From the NCBI GenBank assembly GCA_017552495.1, contig JAFZPW010000183.1:1-23630 (forward strand): a stretch of DNA of 23,630 nucleotides, in the 5' to 3' direction. Positions 1-6,422 of this stretch are shown here, piece after piece. Origin of the DNA: Clostridia bacterium. Lineage in GTDB: Bacteria; Bacillota; Clostridia; Oscillospirales; Butyricicoccaceae. The position numbers and the translations under genes were made by a program. The notes beneath the pieces were generated by a model that saw only the letters and a list, made by a program, of their open reading frames with translations, made no database searches and was not told where the DNA came from. The number at the start of each line of letters is the position of its first letter. The first letter of the stretch is position 1.

Positions 1-26
1 GCAAGGCCGCGTTTTTCAACCTGTAA
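1..26 (+). CDS. C-terminal end of an unidentified protein (partial)
   Basis: The first bases read in frame as a C-terminus ending KAAFFNL with a TAA stop at 24-26. The same end, with more upstream codons, recurs at 184-237 (MLSEAARYLGKAAFFNL then TAA at 235-237). In both copies a GC-rich hairpin starts 17-18 nt after the stop, which is where a gene's terminator normally sits. I do not recognise the protein, and only a few codons are visible. The reading is inferred from the stop-plus-terminator arrangement. The segment could instead be part of a noncoding intergenic repeat. Confidence 0.22.
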
Positions 27-73
27 CGCATTCATCGAAAGCACCCGCCCGGAGAGCGCAGCTCTTCCGGGCG
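1..73. repeat. Direct repeat copy A (period 211 nt)
   Basis: Bases 1-73 match 212-284 with one difference (A at 60, G at 271). The match stops abruptly after 73/284. The unit contains the presumed gene tail and the hairpin-forming segment from about 46 to 73. This copy lacks the T-run that follows copy B, so it should be a poor terminator. The repeat may extend left of the window. Confidence 0.9.
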
Positions 74-211
74 CGTTGCGCCCGCGCCGGCGAGTGCCGG
101 CGTCCGCGCAGGGAGCGGCAGGCGTGCCGCGACCGGAGCGTATGAAATAAAAAAGGGCTCCCGCAAAGCCTGCTTTGCGGGAAATGCTGAGCGAAGCCGC
201 CAGATATCTGG
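74..211. other. Hairpin-dense intergenic spacer
   Basis: No supportable gene. Beyond the repeats, this stretch holds perfect stem-loops at 85-102 (CGCCGGC, loop GAGT), 115-130 (GCGGCA, loop GGCG) and 160-181. Counting those in the repeats and at 306-329, six GC-rich stem-loops fall within about 290 nt. Long minus-strand frames here are arginine-rich and look like by-products of GC-rich repeats. Confidence 0.6.
149..181 (-). terminator. Rho-independent terminator, minus strand
   Basis: Stem CCCGCAAAG (160-168) pairs with CTTTGCGGG (173-181). Read on the minus strand it is followed by a T-run (complement of the A-run at 149-154). It would catch minus-strand transcripts that pass the terminator at 294-329. 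Confidence 0.55.
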
Positions 212-284
212 GCAAGGCCGCGTTTTTCAACCTGTAACGCATTCATCGAAAGCACCCGCCCGGAGAGCGCGGCTCTTCCGGGCG
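212..284. repeat. Direct repeat copy B (period 211 nt)
   Basis: Second copy of the 73-nt repeat, 72 of 73 bases identical to copy A. It is preceded by an open frame that starts after a TAA at 148-150 and ends at the TAA at 235-237. A complete hairpin (255-286) plus a short T-rich tail follows, so copy B looks like the intact gene end. Confidence 0.9.
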
Positions 285-290
285 GGTTTG
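255..290 (+). terminator. Rho-independent terminator, plus strand
   Basis: Left arm 255-268 (CCCGCCCGGAGAGC), 3-nt loop, right arm 272-286 with one bulged T, then TTTG. It begins 17 nt after the TAA at 235-237, consistent with ending whatever gene that stop belongs to. The T-run is short, so efficiency is uncertain. Confidence 0.5.
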
Positions 291-293
291 TTA

Positions 294-329
294 AAAAAAC
301 AAAAGGCCCCGCCGGCTTTGCGGCGGGGC
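294..329 (-). terminator. Terminator of the pgcA - aldo/keto reductase unit
   Basis: Stem GCCCCGCCG (306-314) pairs with CGGCGGGGC (321-329), loop of 6. On the minus strand it is followed by CCTTTTGTTTTTTT (complement of 294-306). It lies 13 nt past the stop codon of the reductase. Confidence 0.85.
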
Positions 330-342
330 ATTTCAAAATGTT

Positions 343-1371
343 TCAAATCAGGCCCTTTTCCTTGCAGACTTGCCGGAAAAAGGCGTAGTTTTCTTCCAAA
401 AGAGCGGGAGTGTCCAGTTCATAGGGACAATGAGAAGCGCAAAGATTGCAGTGGAGGCATTGTTCGATGGTGGACATTTTTTCGATCCACTCCGGCGTGG
501 TGTAGTCCTGCCAGGGGGCGCGGCCCAGCATCAGCCGCATCCGGGCGGCGGTGGAGATGGGGATCCCCACGGGACAGGTGGCCATGCAGTAGCCGCAGCC
601 CCGGCAAAAGCCGCCCTTGAGCTCCGCCTTGTCCTTGGCGATGACGGCGCGGAGCTCGTCCGTCAGCGTGACGCCTTCCCGGGCGGCGGTGAGGAAATCC
701 TCCAGCTCCCGCTGTTTCTGAACACCCCAGATGGGCACTACGTTATCGTATAGGGTGAAAAAGGCGTAAGCCGCCCGAGGACTGGAGATCAGCCCGCCGC
801 TCATGCCCTTCATGGCGATGAGGCCCACGTTGTGCTCCCGGCACAGGTCGATGAGGGTGAGATCCTCGTCCGAGGCCAGATAGCACAGGGGAAACTGGAC
901 GGTGTCGTACAAACCGCTTTTGACGGCTTCCACCGCAACGGGTAGGCGATGGGTGGTGATGCCGATGAAGCGGGTCTTCCCGGCGGCGCGGGCCTCCAGA
1001 AGGGCATGATAAGCGCTGCCGGGATCGGTTGTGTCGGGCAGTTCTGATAGACAATGGAGCTGCCAGATGTCCACGTGGTCGGTCTTGAGATTGTACAGCG
1101 AGGTTTCCAGGTCGGCCAGGGCGGCGGCCTTGGTGCGGCCCATGGTCTTGGTGGCCAGCACATAGTCATCCCGCCGGTGCGAGATGGCAAGGCCGATCTT
1201 TTCTTCGCTGTCGGTATAGGCGCGGGCGGTGTCGATGAAATTCACGCCCTGGTCCAGCGCATCGTTCAATATGGCGGCGGCCTCTTCCGCCGGAATGCGT
1301 TGGATGGGAAGCGCGCCGAAGCCGTTTTCGGCTACGGAAAGGCCGGTGCGGCCCAGAATCTTTCGTTTCAT
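343..1371 (-). CDS. Aldo/keto reductase with C-terminal 4Fe-4S dicluster domain
   Basis: 342 aa. Residues 1-250 form an aldo/keto reductase TIM barrel with the visible catalytic tetrad D47, Y52, K75 and H106 (NFIDTARAY, VLATKTMG, IWQLHCL). The C-terminus adds two ferredoxin-type motifs, C256-C259-C262-C266P and C305-C308-C311-C315P. This fused architecture is a known aldo/keto reductase subfamily common in anaerobes. It should reduce carbonyl substrates or pass electrons through the clusters; the substrate cannot be read from sequence. The ATG at 1371 is chosen over an upstream in-frame start because GGGGAGG lies 8-9 nt before it and the protein then begins with the family-typical MKRKILGRTGLSV. 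It is 58 nt downstream of pgcA with no terminator between, so probably cotranscribed, and it ends at the terminator at 294-329. No key residue is missing. Confidence 0.92.
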   Translation of the reverse strand: MKRKILGRTGLSVAENGFGALPIQRIPAEEAAAILNDALDQGVNFIDTARAYTDSEEKIGLAISHRRDDYVLATKTMGRTKAAALADLETSLYNLKTDHVDIWQLHCLSELPDTTDPGSAYHALLEARAAGKTRFIGITTHRLPVAVEAVKSGLYDTVQFPLCYLASDEDLTLIDLCREHNVGLIAMKGMSGGLISSPRAAYAFFTLYDNVVPIWGVQKQRELEDFLTAAREGVTLTDELRAVIAKDKAELKGGFCRGCGYCMATCPVGIPISTAARMRLMLGRAPWQDYTTPEWIEKMSTIEQCLHCNLCASHCPYELDTPALLEENYAFFRQVCKEKGLI

Positions 1372-1429
1372 GAAAAAACCTCCCCGTTTATTGGAATTCG
1401 CTTTGAAAACAAGCGTGGCGTGCCGGGCG

Positions 1430-3130
1430 TTACAGCGCCAGGATGATATCCTGCGCCGCGTGGGCGCAGGCATAGGCGCGCCCGTCGGCGGCGGGGGCGG
1501 AGGAGCCCTGCATCAGCGCGTAGATCTTGATCTTGGGCTCGGTGCCCGAGGGACGGATCACCAGCGCCTCGCCGGTGGAAAATTCATAATACAGCACGTT
1601 GGAGCCGGAAATTTCCGTGGGAGAGATTTGGCCGGAGGCATACCGCAATCCGGCGGAATAATCCCGCCAGGCGGACACCGGCACGCCGCCGATTTCCGCG
1701 GGAGGAGCCTGCCGCAGCGCGTCCATGATGCGGGCCATGCGGCGCATTCCGTCTTCCCCGGGGAGCATGACGTTGACGGTGTTTTCGCCGTATACGCCGT
1801 ATTTCTTCCAGATTTCCTCCAGTCCGTCGAGAACGGTCATGCCCCGGCGGTGATACCAGGCGGCCATTTCGCATAAAAGCAGAGCCGCCGCCACGGCGTC
1901 CTTGTCCCGGGCGTGGTCGCCGATCATATAGCCGATGGATTCTTCAAAGGACAGGACATAGTGATACACGCCCTCTTTTTCCAGTTGGGCCAGCTTTTCA
2001 GCCATGTATTTGAAGCCGGTGAAGGTGTTGAAGCAGGCGGCGCCGCTGGCCTCCGCGATCTTCTGAGCCAGCGGAGTGGTGACAATCGTTTTAATCAAAG
2101 CGGGATGATCGGGCAGGAGGCCCTTTTCGGCTCCCGCCGTGAGGATATAGTGGAGCAAAAGCGCTCCGGTGCGGTTGCCGGTGATGGGGATGTATGCGCC
2201 GGTCCTGTCCCGGGCCACGATGGCGATCCGGTCGGAATCGGGATCGGTGCCGATGATAAAGGGCGCGTCGTGCCGCTTTGCCAGCTCAATGGCCATGGCA
2301 AAGCCTGCGGGCTCCTCGGGATTGGGACTTTCCAGCGTGGGAAAGGAGCCGTCGGGCGAAAACTGTTCCGGCACGGGAAGGAGCTGCCGCAGTCCGGCAC
2401 GCTGGAGCACCTGGGGCACGGCGAAGCCGCCCACGCCGTGGAAGGCGGAATACACCACGCGGAAATCGTCGCCGGCCAGCGCCAGATTTTCGGGCGCCAC
2501 GGCGCATTTCAAAACGGCGGAGAGAAACAGCTCGTCAAAATCCTCCTCCAGCCAGGTCAGCGGCGCGGGATGATCGCAGGCGAGGCGGGGGGAGAGGGGA
2601 TCGATGCCCGCCATCTTTTCGGCCACCAGCGCCGCTTTGTCCGGCGGAAGCTGGGCGCCGCCGTTCCAATAGACCTTATAGCCGTTATAGGCCTTGGGGT
2701 TGTGGCTGGCGGTGACGTTGATGCCCGCCGCCGCGTCAAAATGCCGCACGGCAAAGCTGAGTTGGGGCGTGGGGCGGCAATTCCGGAAGAGCCGCACGGG
2801 GATCCCCCGGCAGCGCATCACATGGGCGGCCTCCTCCGCGAACAGGCGGGAGTTGATGCGGCAGTCGTAGCAGATGCATACGCCCTGCTCCGCCATACCG
2901 CTTTCCAAAATAACCTGTGCGAAAGCGTCGGTGGCCTGGCGGATGATGTATTCGTTCATCCGGTTGAGGCCCATGCCCATCACACCCCGCAGTCCGGCGG
3001 TGCCGAATTCCAGCGTGCGGTAAAAACGGTCGTTGATCTCACTTTCGGTGAGCGCGGAGAGCTCGGCTCGCTGCGCTTCGGTGAGCGCGGGCGACAAACG
3101 CCAGCGGTCGTATTCCTGTTGACGGCTCAT
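1430..3130 (-). CDS. pgcA: Phosphoglucomutase / phosphosugar mutase (PgcA type)
   Basis: 566 aa, near the usual length of PgcA-type alpha-phosphoglucomutases. It interconverts glucose 1-phosphate and glucose 6-phosphate (possibly also phosphomannose) in the cytoplasm, feeding polysaccharide and cell-envelope precursor synthesis. All four hexosephosphate mutase signatures are visible: the phosphoserine loop TASHNP (S142), the metal loop GTDPDSDR (D296, D298, D300), the sugar-binding EESIGYMIGD (396-405), and the phosphate-binding RPSGTEPK (526-533). The N-terminal FGTAGLRGVMG (42-52) is typical. The ATG at 3130 is preceded by GGAG at 7-8 nt. A promoter with 17-nt spacing lies upstream at 3183-3211. 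The next gene downstream is the aldo/keto reductase. Specificity for glucose rather than mannose is inferred from family resemblance. Confidence 0.95.
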   Translation of the reverse strand: MSRQQEYDRWRLSPALTEAQRAELSALTESEINDRFYRTLEFGTAGLRGVMGMGLNRMNEYIIRQATDAFAQVILESGMAEQGVCICYDCRINSRLFAEEAAHVMRCRGIPVRLFRNCRPTPQLSFAVRHFDAAAGINVTASHNPKAYNGYKVYWNGGAQLPPDKAALVAEKMAGIDPLSPRLACDHPAPLTWLEEDFDELFLSAVLKCAVAPENLALAGDDFRVVYSAFHGVGGFAVPQVLQRAGLRQLLPVPEQFSPDGSFPTLESPNPEEPAGFAMAIELAKRHDAPFIIGTDPDSDRIAIVARDRTGAYIPITGNRTGALLLHYILTAGAEKGLLPDHPALIKTIVTTPLAQKIAEASGAACFNTFTGFKYMAEKLAQLEKEGVYHYVLSFEESIGYMIGDHARDKDAVAAALLLCEMAAWYHRRGMTVLDGLEEIWKKYGVYGENTVNVMLPGEDGMRRMARIMDALRQAPPAEIGGVPVSAWRDYSAGLRYASGQISPTEISGSNVLYYEFSTGEALVIRPSGTEPKIKIYALMQGSSAPAADGRAYACAHAAQDIILAL

Positions 3131-3182
3131 AAAAGGCTCCTTTCCCCAGACGCAAGGCGCGGCGGGTGGCTTGATTGACCAT

Positions 3183-3211
3183 AGTATACACCAAATCGGC
3201 GGCGGTTTCCA
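3183..3211 (-). promoter_or_regulatory. Promoter for the pgcA unit
   Basis: Minus-strand -10 TATACT (3183-3188) and -35 TGGAAA (3206-3211), 17-nt spacer, 52 nt from the -10 to the pgcA start codon. The -10 matches consensus at 5 of 6 positions and the -35 at 4 of 6. Confidence 0.6.
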
Positions 3212-3252
3212 CAGGATTTTACGTTTTTTCTTGCGGAACCGGCTGCGCGGCC

Positions 3253-3281
3253 TTTTCTTTTTCCGCCGGATGGGTTATACT
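3253..3281 (+). promoter_or_regulatory. Candidate promoter for the HtrA-like protease
   Basis: -10 TATACT (3276-3281) lies 30 nt before the ATG at 3312. The best-placed -35 with a 17-nt spacer is TTTTCT (3253-3258), a weak match. It is divergent from the pgcA promoter in the same 181-nt gap. Confidence 0.4.
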
Positions 3282-3311
3282 GGGATAACAGAGAAAAACG
3301 GAGGTGCGACT

Positions 3312-4448
3312 ATGGCTGACGACCGCCATTTTGATCCTTTTGGCCGGGGGATGGCTCCCCTGCCCCGGAGAAAAACCCGCCGGGGCGGCCGCCTGCTGGC
3401 GTGGGCGGCGGGAATCCTGGCTGCGATGCTGCTGCTCACGGCCGCCGCCGTAGGAGCGGTGATCCTTTACGACTGGATGACCGGGCGGCAGGTGAGCCTG
3501 ACCGGGCGAAAGGTGACCTTTCAACAAGTGCAGACCGACCGGGAAAACGCCCTTTCCATCCCGGAGATTTTTGAAAAATGCCGCGGCTGGGTCACGGAGA
3601 TCACCGTTACCGATTCCGGCAGCGTAGCCATGGGAACGGGCATCGTCTTCAGCGAAGACGGTTATATCGTCACTTGCGCCCATGTGCTGGAGGGAAACGG
3701 CGGAGAAATTGCGGTCAAGACCGTGGACGGAACGACTTTTCCCGCGCAGGTGGTGGCCTCCGACGCCCAGACCGACATCGCCGTGTTGAAGGTGGCCGCC
3801 CACGGAATGGAGCCCGCCGAGTTGGGCTACGGCGGCCAGGTGCTGGTGGGCGAAACGGCGGTGGCGCTGGGCAATCCGCTGGGGCGTGGCTTTTCCGAAA
3901 CGCTGACCGCCGGCGTGGTGTCGGCCCGGGAGCGCAGCGTGGTGATAGAACGGTATGAAATGTCGCTGCTGCAGTTCGACGCCGCCGTCAACAGCGGCAA
4001 TTCCGGCGGCCCGCTCATCAACAGCGCGGGTCAGGTGATCGGAATGGTCAACGCCAAGATCAGCCGGGACGAGGGCGCCCGGGTGGAGGGCATCGGCTTC
4101 GCCGTCCCCATTGACCGGGTGGTGGAGGTGGCGCAGGATCTCATCCGCTATGGCTTTGTGCAGAACCGGCCGTGGCTGGGCGTAGTGGTGACCCAATACG
4201 ACGGCGAATGGCCCGCCGTGCGGGTGGAGTCGGTGACGGAAGACGGCGCCGCAGACCGGGCCGGCATCCGCGCGGGCGACTGGATCCTGGCCTTCAACGG
4301 CGTGCCGATTACCAGCTATACCGTCTTAAACCGGGAAAAAGATCGCTGCGCCGTGGGTGATGCAGTGATCGTCGTGGTGCGCCGGGACGGAACCGATCTG
4401 CCGCTGGAATGCACCCTGTTTGCCATGACAGAAGCCGATCGGCCTTAA
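3312..4448 (+). CDS. htrA: HtrA/DegP-like membrane-anchored serine protease with PDZ domain
   Basis: 378 aa. A basic cytoplasmic tail (about 1-29) is followed by one membrane segment (about 30-52), which places the protease outside the cytoplasmic membrane. The trypsin-like domain shows the triad H124 (VTCAHV), D155 (QTDIAVLKV) and S231 (NSGNSGGPL). A single C-terminal PDZ domain spans about 285-372 (RPWLGVVV through the GIRAGDWILAFNG core). Known HtrA proteins degrade or refold misfolded exported proteins under envelope stress. The ATG at 3312 is chosen because GGAGGT lies 6 nt before it and the TM topology then fits; an upstream in-frame ATG at 3171 lacks such a site. The usual N of TNAHV is C here, which is unlikely to affect catalysis. 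The gene is convergent with the TVP38-like gene. Confidence 0.93.
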   Translation: MADDRHFDPFGRGMAPLPRRKTRRGGRLLAWAAGILAAMLLLTAAAVGAVILYDWMTGRQVSLTGRKVTFQQVQTDRENALSIPEIFEKCRGWVTEITVTDSGSVAMGTGIVFSEDGYIVTCAHVLEGNGGEIAVKTVDGTTFPAQVVASDAQTDIAVLKVAAHGMEPAELGYGGQVLVGETAVALGNPLGRGFSETLTAGVVSARERSVVIERYEMSLLQFDAAVNSGNSGGPLINSAGQVIGMVNAKISRDEGARVEGIGFAVPIDRVVEVAQDLIRYGFVQNRPWLGVVVTQYDGEWPAVRVESVTEDGAADRAGIRAGDWILAFNGVPITSYTVLNREKDRCAVGDAVIVVVRRDGTDLPLECTLFAMTEADRP

Positions 4449-4511
4449 GAAAAAAGCCGGAAAAAGTTCAGAGACCGTTTACGAAACGGCAACAAATCCT
4501 GTCCGCGGTTG

Positions 4512-4520
4512 TGTTATGAT
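4512..4520 (+). promoter_or_regulatory. Orphan extended -10 promoter
   Basis: TGT-TATGAT is an extended -10 element with no plus-strand gene before the terminator at 4589-4620. The surrounding GTTGTG..TAT.AT..TTATTCTG closely resembles the promoter at 5392-5413. A transcript from about 4527 would be roughly 95 nt long. The -35 is not recognisable. Confidence 0.35.
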
Positions 4521-4588
4521 TATTCTGCAAACAGCGAAATGCGTTTGAAATCCCCCTCTTTTTCCTTTTTCTTTCCCCAAACAGAGCA

Positions 4589-4620
4589 CGCAAAAGCCCG
4601 CCGAAAGGCGGGCTTTTGCG
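4589..4620. terminator. Bidirectional rho-independent terminator
   Basis: Perfect 14-bp stem (4589-4602 with 4607-4620) and GAAA tetraloop. The stem contains AAAA on one side and TTTT on the other, so it can serve both strands. It sits between the convergent htrA and TVP38-like genes, 6 nt past the stop of the latter. Confidence 0.85.
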
Positions 4621-4626
4621 TGGATG

Positions 4627-5223
4627 TCAACCTCCCATCAGCGGGACGGCGGAAAGATACAGGATGCTGTAAGCCGCGATGGTGGGAAGCTTGAGCAGCA
4701 GAATCAGCAGAAACCGCTTCCAGGACATCTCGGTGAGACCCGCGATGAGACACAGGGCGTCGTCGGGGAAAAAGGGCAGCAGGATGGCCGCGGCAAAGAG
4801 CCAGGTGAAACGCGTATGGTTCTCTTCCAGCCATTTGAAATAGTTCAGTCGGGTTTGCTCGGAAACCAGACGATGCACCAGCGGACGCCCCCATCGCTTG
4901 GCGATGGCGAAATTGATGGCCGAGCCCAGAAGGGTTCCCGCAAAATTATACAGCAGCCCGAGCCACGGGCCGAAGCACACCACGCCCGCGGTGAGCAGGA
5001 TCCCGCCGGGAACAAAGGCCATGAGGATCTGCATGATTTGCATCAGGATAAAGATCAGCGGCGCCCAGACGCCTTTGCCGCCGATGAAGGCTTGCAGCCG
5101 GGCTGCGTCCCGCAAAAGACCCTGCCGCCACGCCCAGACGCACATCCCTGCCATCAGCAGCAGAAAAAGCGCCGTCCCGATTTTGAGCAGCGTTTGCGTA
5201 AGCGAAGCGCTTTTTTTCGGCAC
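4627..5223 (-). CDS. TVP38/TMEM64 family (VTT-domain) membrane protein
   Basis: 198 aa from a GTG start at 5223. GTG is chosen because GGAGG (5231-5235) lies 7 nt before it; the frame runs further upstream but without a ribosome site. After a short basic N-terminus there is a membrane segment (about 12-31), then a VTT (SNARE-associated) domain. The VTT domain has the typical glycine-rich re-entrant stretch FVPGGILLTAG (70-80), the GTLLGSAINFAIAKRWG motif (96-112) and PFFPDDALCLIAGL (150-163), and a last helix (about 171-191). It acts in the cytoplasmic membrane. The related DedA branch of VTT proteins includes undecaprenyl-phosphate translocases; for the TVP38 branch the substrate is not settled. 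It has its own promoter at 5258-5286 and ends at the shared terminator. Confidence 0.88.
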   Translation of the reverse strand: MPKKSASLTQTLLKIGTALFLLLMAGMCVWAWRQGLLRDAARLQAFIGGKGVWAPLIFILMQIMQILMAFVPGGILLTAGVVCFGPWLGLLYNFAGTLLGSAINFAIAKRWGRPLVHRLVSEQTRLNYFKWLEENHTRFTWLFAAAILLPFFPDDALCLIAGLTEMSWKRFLLILLLKLPTIAAYSILYLSAVPLMGG

Positions 5224-5257
5224 AAGGAAGCCTCCTTTTGTGGAATTTCCGCAAAAT

Positions 5258-5286
5258 ACTATATCATTTTTTGGAAACCGACGCAA
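5258..5286 (-). promoter_or_regulatory. Promoter for the TVP38-like gene
   Basis: Minus-strand extended -10 TGA-TATAGT (TATAGT at 5258-5263, TG at 5265-5266) with -35 TTGCGT at 5281-5286 and a 17-nt spacer. The same TTGCGT -35 with 17-nt spacing occurs upstream of the EamA gene. Confidence 0.6.
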
Positions 5287-5395
5287 GACCGCGGCGAACA
5301 GAACCGAAAGAGTTTATAAAGATTTCAGATTTTTGTCTCCCGAGAAGATTTTTCTTGGAAATCCGGCGGAAACAGGTGCAAAACAGAAAAAGTTG

Positions 5396-5404
5396 TGATA
5401 TAAT
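5396..5404 (+). promoter_or_regulatory. Extended -10 promoter of the DUF2156-uppP-ftsK-ygiQ run
   Basis: TGA-TATAAT is a perfect extended -10. No good -35 is visible at 16-18 nt, as is usual for extended -10 promoters. It lies about 50 nt before the ATG at 5455. Confidence 0.6.
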
Positions 5405-5454
5405 TTATTCTGTATCGCTATGACGGTTTCAGAAAGGATGAGATCCGCTTTTTT

Positions 5455-6345
5455 ATGCTGACCTTCAAACCGCTGACGCTGGAGGATATCCCGCTTCTGC
5501 GTCATTATTTTACGGGACAGACCAGCCGCGTCTGCGACAGCACGGTGGGCGGCACGTTTCTCTGGCGCGACCTGTATCAGACCCGGTATGCCGAGGCGGA
5601 CGGGACGCTGTTTCTCCGGTCGGTGTTGCCGGAGAGCGGGCAGCCGATCTGCTCGGTTCCCATGGGGGGCGACGTTCCGGCGGCTCTCGCGCTGCTGGAA
5701 AAGACCCTGCGGGCCGAGGGAACGGATCTGACCCTGTTTGCCGCCCGGGAGGAGCTGGACGCCGCGCTTGCCCTGTGGCCGGAGGCCGGGGTGGAGACCC
5801 TGCCCGATTCGGCGGATTATCTTTATCGGGCAGAGGCGCTGCGGGAGCTGCGGGGCAGGCATTTCGCCGGCCAGCGCAACCAGATCAGTCAATTTGTTCG
5901 CGCTTTTCCCGACTGGCGTTTCGAGCCCATCGGAACGGACAATCTGGAAACGGTGCGGCGGTATTTTTTCCGCTATGAAAGCGAGCGGGACAAGCCCGAG
6001 GCGTCCTTTCGGGAGGACGAGCGCAAGGTGGAAGAGGTTTTGAACCACTATGGCGAATATGGCTTTCTGGGGGGCGCGATCCGCGCCGGCGGAAGCATTG
6101 TGGCCATGGCCATGGGCGAAACGCGGGGCGACACGCTTTACGTCCACATCGAAAAGGCCGAGGCGCAGATTCACGGCGCGTATCAGCTCATCGTGCGAGA
6201 GTTTTCCCGCTATGCGGCCGGTCCCGGGGTGGAATATATCAACCGGGAGGACGACGCCGGCGATCCGGGCCTGCGCCGGGTGAAGCAGTCGTACAAGCCC
6301 TGCGCCATGCTGGAAAAATATCTGGTGCGGGTGCCCGCCGTCTGA
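5455..6345 (+). CDS. DUF2156 (phosphatidylglycerol lysyltransferase C-terminal-like) protein
   Basis: 296 aa, the usual length of stand-alone DUF2156 proteins, which carry two GNAT-like folds. Recognisable signatures are the N-terminal F.PL.LEDIPLL and the central LRELRGRHFAGQRNQI (145-160 region). The C-terminal block DTLYVHIEKA ... GAYQLIVREF ... YINREDDAGDPGLRRVKQSYKP matches the family's acyl-acceptor domain. In MprF the homologous domain moves an amino acid from aminoacyl-tRNA to phosphatidylglycerol; free-standing members like this have no proven substrate and no membrane segment is seen. The start is odd: the best purine tract (AAAGGA, 5433-5438) is 16 nt from the ATG, and a 7-codon frame (ATG at 5438, TGA at 5459-5461) overlaps the start codon. 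First gene of a run with uppP, ftsK and ygiQ. Confidence 0.88.
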   Translation: MLTFKPLTLEDIPLLRHYFTGQTSRVCDSTVGGTFLWRDLYQTRYAEADGTLFLRSVLPESGQPICSVPMGGDVPAALALLEKTLRAEGTDLTLFAAREELDAALALWPEAGVETLPDSADYLYRAEALRELRGRHFAGQRNQISQFVRAFPDWRFEPIGTDNLETVRRYFFRYESERDKPEASFREDERKVEEVLNHYGEYGFLGGAIRAGGSIVAMAMGETRGDTLYVHIEKAEAQIHGAYQLIVREFSRYAAGPGVEYINREDDAGDPGLRRVKQSYKPCAMLEKYLVRVPAV

Positions 6346-6381
6346 GCGGAACAGACGGCGCATATCTTGGCAGAGGACAGC

Positions 6382-6408
6382 CGCGGCGCGGGCCGCGAGA
6401 TTATTTTT
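6382..6408 (+). promoter_or_regulatory. GC hairpin plus T-rich tract before uppP
   Basis: CGCGGC (6382-6387) pairs with GCCGCG (6392-6397), followed by AGATTATTTTT. It resembles a weak terminator or attenuator between the DUF2156 gene and uppP. The stem is only 6 bp and the T-run is offset, so partial read-through into uppP is expected. Confidence 0.3.
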
Positions 6409-6422
6409 GAGGTGAATGAATT

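Noticed and set aside
16..336. Minus-strand 106-codon frame over the repeat region
   Set aside because: It is arginine-rich, crosses two terminators and both repeat copies, has no ribosome site, and looks like a by-product of GC-rich palindromes.
4475..4489. CCGTTT/AAACGG hairpin after htrA as its terminator
   Set aside because: No T-run follows; the perfect hairpin at 4589-4620 is the better terminator.
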